Shown one piece after another: positions 36,152-40,598 of a stretch of 40,598 nucleotides of DNA. Below the pieces are notes generated by a model. It searched no databases and was not told where the DNA came from. It was given only the letters and a program-made list of their open reading frames with translations. Source of the DNA: an uncultured Shinella sp. (GTDB lineage: Bacteria > Pseudomonadota > Alphaproteobacteria > Rhizobiales > Rhizobiaceae); contig NZ_CAMLFY010000033.1 in NCBI RefSeq assembly GCF_946479415.1, positions 1 to 40,598 on the forward strand, written 5' to 3'. Within the stretch, counting starts at the first letter, position 1. The number at the start of each line of letters is the position of its first letter. The position numbers and the translations under genes are program-made.

Positions 36152-36304
36152 CCCCCCTCTGCCCTGCCGGGCATCTCCCCCACAAGGGGGGAGATCGGCA
36201 AGCAGCCATACCCTCGCTTCAACAGCAGCGTGGGAGATGGGCGAAACAGCGCCACATCCAATCTCCCCCCTTGTGGGGGAGATGCCCGGCAGGGCAGAGG
36301 GGGG
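36152..36304. repeat. Palindromic element with perfect 44-bp inverted arms
   Basis: The left arm (36152-36195) and right arm (36261-36304) are exact reverse complements over 44 bases. Both are rich in C or G runs (cccccctctgccctgccggg, then catctcccccacaa). The 65-base centre is unrelated to coding sequence. It is inserted between modA and modB. Arms of this kind are widespread GC-rich intergenic repeats in rhizobial genomes. In RNA it would fold into a very stable stem and could reduce or uncouple modBC expression from modA. Confidence 0.9.
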
Positions 36305-36387
36305 TGGGACGAGGTCATAGGGTTGCCAGAAAAGCCGTGAAATCGAACAGCCCGGGTTTAGCGCCCGGGGCTGTCGCGAGGCTCATG

Positions 36388-37161
36388 TTACTTCAGGATC
36401 GTAAAACCCTGCTCGGTGAAGAACGGCACGGCCTTGTCGGACTTCAGGAAGTCCAGGTATGCGGCAGCGGCAGCGCTCTTGGAATCCGAGAGGATGGCGA
36501 CCGGGTAGATGATCGGCGGGTGGCTGTCTTCCGGGAAGGTGCCGACGACGGCGACGCCCGGATCGGCGGCGGCGTCCGTCTGGTAGACGATGCCGTAGGG
36601 CGCTTCGCCGCGCGAGACGAGCGCAAGCGCTGCGCGCACGCTTTCCGCGCCGGCAACCTTGCCTTCGACGGAGGACCAGACGCCGAGCTTTTCCAGCGCC
36701 GCCTTGCCGTATTTGCCGGCCGGCACGCTGTCGACCGCGCCCATGGCGAGCTTGCCGTCGCCGACGAGGCCGGAAAGATCGAAGCCTTCCTTGATCTCGA
36801 CCGTCGAGGCCTTGTCCTTCGGTGCGACGAGCACGATGCGGTTGCCGAGCAGGTTGACGCGGGTGTCGTCCTTGATCAGCTTCTTTTCAGCGACATAGTC
36901 CATCCAGGCAAGGTCGGCCGAGATGAAGAGATCGGCGGGTGCCGCCGCCTCGATCTGCTTGGCGAGCGCCGAGCTTGCGGCATAGGAGACGGTCGTCTCG
37001 TTGCCGCTGTCCTTCGACCAGGCGGCATTGGCGGCATCCAGCGCATTCTTGAGGCTGGCGGCGGCGAAAACGGTAACCTTTTCGGCGGCGGCGGCCGGCA
37101 GGGCAAGCGGCAGCGACGCGAAGGCGGCGACGACGAGTTTCAAAATCAAGCGACGATTCAT
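36388..37161 (-). CDS. modA: Molybdate-binding periplasmic protein ModA
   Basis: A 257-aa periplasmic solute-binding protein. An N-terminal signal peptide (MNRRLILKLVVAAFASLPLA, cleavage after AAAA near residue 26) precedes VTVFAAASLKNALDAAN, the oxyanion-binding start of ModA. AYAASSALAKQIEAAAPADLF-type and NRIVLVAPKD motifs follow, and ends with FLKSDKAVPFFTEQGF. The start at 37161 has GGGAGAG just upstream. A Mo-box-like site lies at 37194-37217. It captures molybdate for ModBC. Confidence 0.94.
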   Translation of the reverse strand: MNRRLILKLVVAAFASLPLALPAAAAEKVTVFAAASLKNALDAANAAWSKDSGNETTVSYAASSALAKQIEAAAPADLFISADLAWMDYVAEKKLIKDDTRVNLLGNRIVLVAPKDKASTVEIKEGFDLSGLVGDGKLAMGAVDSVPAGKYGKAALEKLGVWSSVEGKVAGAESVRAALALVSRGEAPYGIVYQTDAAADPGVAVVGTFPEDSHPPIIYPVAILSDSKSAAAAAYLDFLKSDKAVPFFTEQGFTILK

Positions 37162-37193
37162 TCCGGCTCTCCCTTTTCCTGCCTTCCCGGCAG

Positions 37194-37217
37194 CGTGATA
37201 TCTCATTGGATATATCG
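37194..37217 (-). promoter_or_regulatory. Candidate Mo-box (ModE operator) upstream of modA
   Basis: On the minus strand CGATATAT and AGATATCACG are arranged as an imperfect inverted repeat around a 6-base centre, about 33 bases upstream of the modA start. This resembles the AT-rich inverted-repeat Mo-boxes bound by ModE-type proteins. Binding is inferred. Confidence 0.5.
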
Positions 37218-37344
37218 GCATTTACGGCTTGGCCAGCGCTATATTTTCAAAAATACAGGGAAACAGAATTCGATGAAAAGCCTGTGATGGCGCGGCTGAA
37301 AAGGGTGACGATTGCGGGGGAGAAGGAAAGCAAGGTCCAGAAAT

Positions 37345-37500
37345 GGAAAAGCCTGCCGCGGGAGGAGGTGCGGCAGGCTTTCCGATAGAACCGAATGGCG
37401 ACTGGGAGGAGGAGTGCCGCCATTCCCGCAGTCGGCCCTGGGAGGAGGAGTGGGCCTTCTGCACAATCGAAGCTTCGTGGGAGGAGGTACGTTGCTTCGA
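37345..37500 (-). ncRNA. Small RNA with four anti-Shine-Dalgarno hairpins
   Basis: Read on the minus strand, CCTCCTCCC occurs four times (at 37479-37487, 37440-37448, 37404-37412 and 37360-37368), each in the loop of its own hairpin. The stems are CGAAGC/GCTTCG with inner CGT/ACG (37468-37499), GGCCC/GGGCC with CT/AG (37434-37456), AATGGCG/CGCCATT with ACT/AGT (37394-37424), and a 12-bp terminator stem aaagcctgccgc/gcggcaggcttt (37348-37381) ended by a short T-run. Small RNAs with CCUCCUCCC loops are known in rhizobia (alpha-r14 family, EcpR1) and Rhodobacter (CcsR); they pair with Shine-Dalgarno sequences of mRNAs. It lies between modA and the small DUF1127 gene. The exact 5' end is unknown. 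Confidence 0.75.
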
Positions 37501-37631
37501 TAAATATGACTATATGCGATTCTTGATCATTTCATAGGCATCGTTTTGCAATGCAGCTATGCGCTATGCGCGGATCGAATATCTCAACCTGCCGAACCAA
37601 TCCCGATCGCGACCAGATTGTTCGCACATGC

Positions 37632-37657
37632 AAAAACGCCCGCCGGAGGGCGGGCGT
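37632..37657 (-). terminator. Rho-independent terminator of the small DUF1127 gene
   Basis: On the minus strand a 9-bp stem (acgcccgcc/ggcgggcgt) is followed by a T-run (GTTTTTGC), about 30 bases past the stop codon. Confidence 0.85.
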
Positions 37658-37688
37658 CTTCGAAATCCTGATGCCTTGCAGCAATCGA

Positions 37689-37835
37689 TCAGAAACCGAC
37701 GGCAGCGCGGGCGACGGTCTTGATTTCCGAACGTTCGATGCCGAGATCGCGCAGTTCACGCGTGGTCATGCGGTCGAGTTCGTTGACGGTCTGACGATAC
37801 TTGCGCCAATTGTTGAAGGAACGTGCCATGTTCAT
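37689..37835 (-). CDS. Small DUF1127 protein, short form
   Basis: A 48-aa Arg-rich protein made almost only of the DUF1127 unit: SFNNWRKYRQTVNELDRMTTRELRDLGIERSEI (written here as SFNNWRKYRQTVNELDRM and TTRELRDLGIERSEI). Short members of this family in Agrobacterium and Rhodobacter bind RNA or proteins and affect phosphate uptake and RNA turnover. AAGGGGAT before the ATG at 37835 supports the start. In Rhodobacter a DUF1127 gene is transcribed together with CUCCUCCC-type small RNAs; here the gene lies directly upstream of the four-hairpin RNA on the same strand, with a terminator between. Confidence 0.85.
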   Translation of the reverse strand: MNMARSFNNWRKYRQTVNELDRMTTRELRDLGIERSEIKTVARAAVGF

Positions 37836-37998
37836 GATGATCCCCTTTCCGGAGGCTCTCTGTTCGGCACCGGTCCGTGGCGCCGCGTCTTTCGATGGCG
37901 GCTTTATAGCTTTATGCTGCAATGCGGAACAGCGCTGAGATGACAGAACACCCATGCGAATGGCGCATGGGTGCCGTAAGCCTTCATTAAGGATGCGT

Positions 37999-39135
37999 TC
38001 AGGCGGCCTGTGATGCCTGCTCCTGCCTCAGGAAAGCGGAGATTCGCTTGAGCCCCTCGTGCAGCACCTCTTCGCCATTCGTGTAGCCGATACGCAGGTG
38101 CCCTTCCATGTCCATGGCGCTGCCGGGCGTGAGCATCACGCCGGTCGCGTCCAGAAGCTTGGTGCAGAAGGCTTCGGACGTCATTGGCAGGTCGTATTTC
38201 AAAAGCGCCGTCGTGCCGGATTTCGGCTTCACCCAGGAGATCAGCGGCTCGCTCTCCACCCATGCGGCGAGGATGGCGAGGTTGGTGCGGGTGATGGCAT
38301 GGCTGCGGGCAAGAATCTTGTCGCGGTTTTCCAGCGCGATCGCCGCGAAATGATCGTCCAGCATGCCGACGCTGATCGTGTTGTAGTCGCGGTGGATGGA
38401 GACGGCGTGCAGCAAGTCCTTCGGGCCGACGATCCAGCCGAGGCGCAGGCCGGCCAGCGAATAGGTCTTGGACATGCTGCCGGTCGAAATGCCCTTCTCG
38501 TAGAGATCGGCAATCGAGGCGGTCATTCCGCCGCCCTCCTGGTCCGTGCCGCGATAGACCTCGTCACAGAGGATCCAGGCGCCGGCGGCACGCGCGATCT
38601 CGACGACCTGAAGCAGGAAATCGCGGTCCATCAGCGAACCGGTCGGATTGTTAGGGTTGTTGAGGCAGATCAGCTTGGTGCCCGGCGTCGCGAGCCGGCG
38701 CAGCTCTTCGAGATCCGGCAGAAAACCATGCTGGGCCGTCAGCTTGAGGATCTGCACGTCGGCGCCAAAACTTTCCGGGATGGAATAATGCTGCTGGTAG
38801 GTCGGCAGGACCGAGATGACGCGGTCGCCCGGCTCCACCAGCGTTTCATGCACCAGCGCATTGGCGCCGATCGCGCCATGGGTGACGACGACGTTTTCCA
38901 TCGCCTGCTTTTCATAGAGACCGGCGATCAGCTTGCGCAGCCGCTCGCTGCCTTCGATGGCGCCATAGGTCAGCTTCATCGGCAGCAGTTCGGCAAGGAT
39001 CGCCTCCTTCTTGCCGGCCATGTCGAGCAGCTCTTCCACCGTCAGCGATTCCACGCAGGTTTCGGCAAGATTCAGCTCGCAAAGGTTCTCATAGCGGTTC
39101 ATCCAGATCTCGACGCCGAAATCACGTATCTTCAT
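37999..39135 (-). CDS. Class I/II PLP-dependent aminotransferase
   Basis: A 378-aa enzyme. LTYGAIEGSERLRKLIAGLY (residues 55-74) and ICLNNPNNPTGSLMD (156-170) are substrate and cofactor motifs, CDEVYRGTD (190-198) holds the pyridine-contacting Asp191, and Lys223 in GSMSKTYSLAGLRLGW binds PLP. It could act on amino acids or as a beta-lyase; the substrate is unknown. It is divergent from an XRE-cupin regulator whose start is 62 bases away, which probably controls it. Confidence 0.9.
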   Translation of the reverse strand: MKIRDFGVEIWMNRYENLCELNLAETCVESLTVEELLDMAGKKEAILAELLPMKLTYGAIEGSERLRKLIAGLYEKQAMENVVVTHGAIGANALVHETLVEPGDRVISVLPTYQQHYSIPESFGADVQILKLTAQHGFLPDLEELRRLATPGTKLICLNNPNNPTGSLMDRDFLLQVVEIARAAGAWILCDEVYRGTDQEGGGMTASIADLYEKGISTGSMSKTYSLAGLRLGWIVGPKDLLHAVSIHRDYNTISVGMLDDHFAAIALENRDKILARSHAITRTNLAILAAWVESEPLISWVKPKSGTTALLKYDLPMTSEAFCTKLLDATGVMLTPGSAMDMEGHLRIGYTNGEEVLHEGLKRISAFLRQEQASQAA

Positions 39136-39197
39136 GCCGGGCTCCTTTCGGGTTAGAAGGCTTCATGCGGCCACGCCGCCTCTCGATATGGAACGAT

Positions 39198-39767
39198 ATG
39201 AGCAATATATTGCACAGTCAAGAACGCAGCGACGTCCTCACCCACGTATCCGGCAATTTGCGGCGCCTGCGCCAGAAGGCGGGACTCAGCCAGGCCGCGC
39301 TCGCGGAGGCCTCCGGCATCAGCCGGCGCATGATCGTGGCGGTCGAGGGGGGCGATGCGAATATCAGCCTGTCGAGCCTCGACAAGCTCGCCGCCGCCAT
39401 CGGCGTCGGCTTCGTCGATCTGGTGCGCGACCCGGCCCGCCCGCCGTCGTCGGAGATCAATGAAGTGACGTGGCGCGGCGCAAACGAGGAGAGTGCCGCC
39501 GTGCTGCTCGGCTCCGCTCCCGCGACGACCGAGGCGCAGATGTGGCACTGGTCGCTCGGTCCGGGCGAGCGCTACGATGCCGAGCCGGACCCGGCCGGCT
39601 GGCACGAGATGATCTTCGTCACCGAGGGAACGCTGCGGCTTGAGCTTTCGGGCATAGCGAAAGATTTTCCGGCCGGCGGCTTCGCCATATACGACACCGA
39701 TCAGTCCTACGCCTATTTCAATGCTGGGGAGAGCGTGGTGCGCTTCGTGCGCAACGTCGTGGTCTAA
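39198..39767 (+). CDS. XRE-cupin transcriptional regulator
   Basis: A 189-aa regulator. The helix-turn-helix is at about residues 15-72 (LRRLRQKAGLSQAALAEASG, ISRRMIVAVEGG), and a cupin domain follows from about 95 (WHWSLGPGERYDAEPDPAGW, EMIFVTEGTLRLEL). The start at 39198 (MSNILHSQERSD) is preferred over the ATG at 39165, which adds 11 atypical residues. It is divergent from the aminotransferase and its 3' end overlaps the chromate transporter gene by four bases. Confidence 0.87.
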   Translation: MSNILHSQERSDVLTHVSGNLRRLRQKAGLSQAALAEASGISRRMIVAVEGGDANISLSSLDKLAAAIGVGFVDLVRDPARPPSSEINEVTWRGANEESAAVLLGSAPATTEAQMWHWSLGPGERYDAEPDPAGWHEMIFVTEGTLRLELSGIAKDFPAGGFAIYDTDQSYAYFNAGESVVRFVRNVVV

Positions 39768-40598
39768 AGAAGCGTCCAGAGCATGCCGGCAAGGGCCGAG
39801 AGGCCGAGGACCGGCAGCACGGACATCCTGAACCGGAAGAGCGCGATGGCGGCAGCCACGGCAAGCAGCGCCGATGGCAGGATGATCGTGTCCGGCGCCG
39901 GCAGTTCGAGGCGCAGCGGCCCGGCGGTGAGCACGGTCACCGCGCCAAACAGCGTGTGCACGGCAAACCAGACGGCCAGATTGAGGATGACCCCGACGAC
40001 GGCGGCGGTAATCGCCGAGAGCGCGCCGGAAAGGGCGACATTGCCGCGCAGCCGCTCGATGAAGGGCGCGCCGAGGAATATCCAGAGGAAGCAGGGCACG
40101 AAGGTGACCCAGGTGGTGAGGATCGCCGCCAGCGTTGCCGCCGTCATAGGGCTGAGGCTGCCGGGATCGCGGTAGGCGCCGAGGAAACCGACGAATTGCA
40201 GCACCATGATCAGCGGCCCCGGCGTCGTCTCGGCCATGCCGAGCCCGTCGAGCATTTCACCGGGTTTCAGCCAGCCATAGTGCTGCACCGCCTCCTGCGC
40301 GACATAGGCCAGAGCCGCATAGGCCCCGCCGAAGGTGACGACCGCCATCTTGCTGAAGAAGACGCCGATTTCCGCAAACACACTGTTGCCGCCGGCGACA
40401 AACCAGATGAGCCCGACCGGCAGCAACCAGAGACAGAGCAGCGCCGCCGAGATTTTCAGCGACCAGCCGAGACCGGGCCGCGCATGGGCGGGCGTCGCTT
40501 CACCGAGCCGCGAATCGCGATCGGCGAGCGCATCCTTGGCAGCGGCGTGACCAGCCGACGTGCGGAACAGGCGCGTTCCGGATATGGTGCCGAGATAG
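39764..40598 (-). CDS. chrA: Chromate transporter ChrA, C-terminal part (runs off the window)
   Basis: About 278 residues are visible; the gene starts beyond the right edge. The visible part has the second ChrA domain: FFSKMAVVTFGGAYAALAYV, GWLKPGEMLDGLGMAETTPGPLIMVLQFVGF (given here as the AETTPGPLIMVLQFVGF part) and several hydrophobic helices. A hydrophilic linker (AKDALADRDSRLGE) separates it from the first domain, as in long-chain ChrA proteins. It is an inner-membrane exporter for chromate. Confidence 0.9.
   Translation of the reverse strand, partial: YLGTISGTRLFRTSAGHAAAKDALADRDSRLGEATPAHARPGLGWSLKISAALLCLWLLPVGLIWFVAGGNSVFAEIGVFFSKMAVVTFGGAYAALAYVAQEAVQHYGWLKPGEMLDGLGMAETTPGPLIMVLQFVGFLGAYRDPGSLSPMTAATLAAILTTWVTFVPCFLWIFLGAPFIERLRGNVALSGALSAITAAVVGVILNLAVWFAVHTLFGAVTVLTAGPLRLELPAPDTIILPSALLAVAAAIALFRFRMSVLPVLGLSALAGMLWTLL

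Noticed and set aside
37312..37503. Small plus-strand frames across the small RNA region
   Set aside because: They only translate the repeated GGGAGGAGG motifs; the hairpins on the other strand explain the sequence better.

Overview
The window looks like a chromosomal segment of a fast-growing member of the Rhizobiales (Rhizobium, Agrobacterium, Shinella or Ensifer type). The reasons are the high-GC codon use, the plant-type glutamate-cysteine ligase next to an rsmE-like gene end, an ATPase-inhibitor zeta (DUF1476) protein, two DUF1127 proteins, RIME-like intergenic repeats, a large GC-rich palindromic element and a small RNA with anti-Shine-Dalgarno loops.

Left core (1-17490). After the last codons of an rsmE-like gene come gshA, a DUF937 protein, a methyl-accepting chemotaxis protein, a DUF1127 protein, a LysR regulator overlapping a GNAT acetyltransferase, two small exported proteins, a Tat-type dienelactone hydrolase, a MAPEG protein, guaB, a zeta-like ATPase inhibitor, a Tat-exported metallo-hydrolase and a DHA2 efflux transporter. 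It ends with an overlapping ppx/gppA-rlmE-VOC operon. Several of these genes have clear rho-independent terminators.

Accessory region (about 17565-29704). A tRNA-Gln(CUG) gene is followed directly by a decayed P4-type integrase, which marks the left edge of a 12-kb genomic island. The island carries an HUH Rep-like protein, an orphan PD-(D/E)XK nuclease, and a compact cassette of a 5-methylcytosine methyltransferase, a Vsr endonuclease, an unrecognised Rossmann-like protein and a MORC/MutL-type GHKL ATPase. It also carries a uracil-DNA-glycosylase-like protein and an XRE regulator divergent from a beta-CASP/RNase J-like metallo-hydrolase. The methylase-Vsr-ATPase cassette is bracketed by two diverged direct repeats of about 110 bp. 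At the right edge the metallo-hydrolase gene is cut off and joined out of frame to the 5' part of an RTX protein gene, so the right attachment site seems to have been lost in a deletion.

Right core (29705-40598). The RTX gene body is followed by an inverted copy of the RIME-like repeat, two small envelope proteins, a YegP-like protein, and an XRE-cupin regulator divergent from an omega-amino acid:pyruvate aminotransferase. A molybdate block follows: a short ModE regulator convergent with modABC, a candidate Mo-box before modA, and a 153-bp palindromic element between modA and modB. Beyond it lie a four-hairpin small RNA, a 48-aa DUF1127 protein, a class I/II aminotransferase divergent from another XRE-cupin regulator, and the C-terminal part of a chromate transporter that runs off the window.

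The most promising items are the methylase-Vsr-Rossmann-GHKL defence-like cassette with its flanking repeats, the small RNA whose four consecutive hairpins all show CCUCCUCCC in the loop, and the hydrolase gene whose ribosome binding site lies inside a perfect hairpin.
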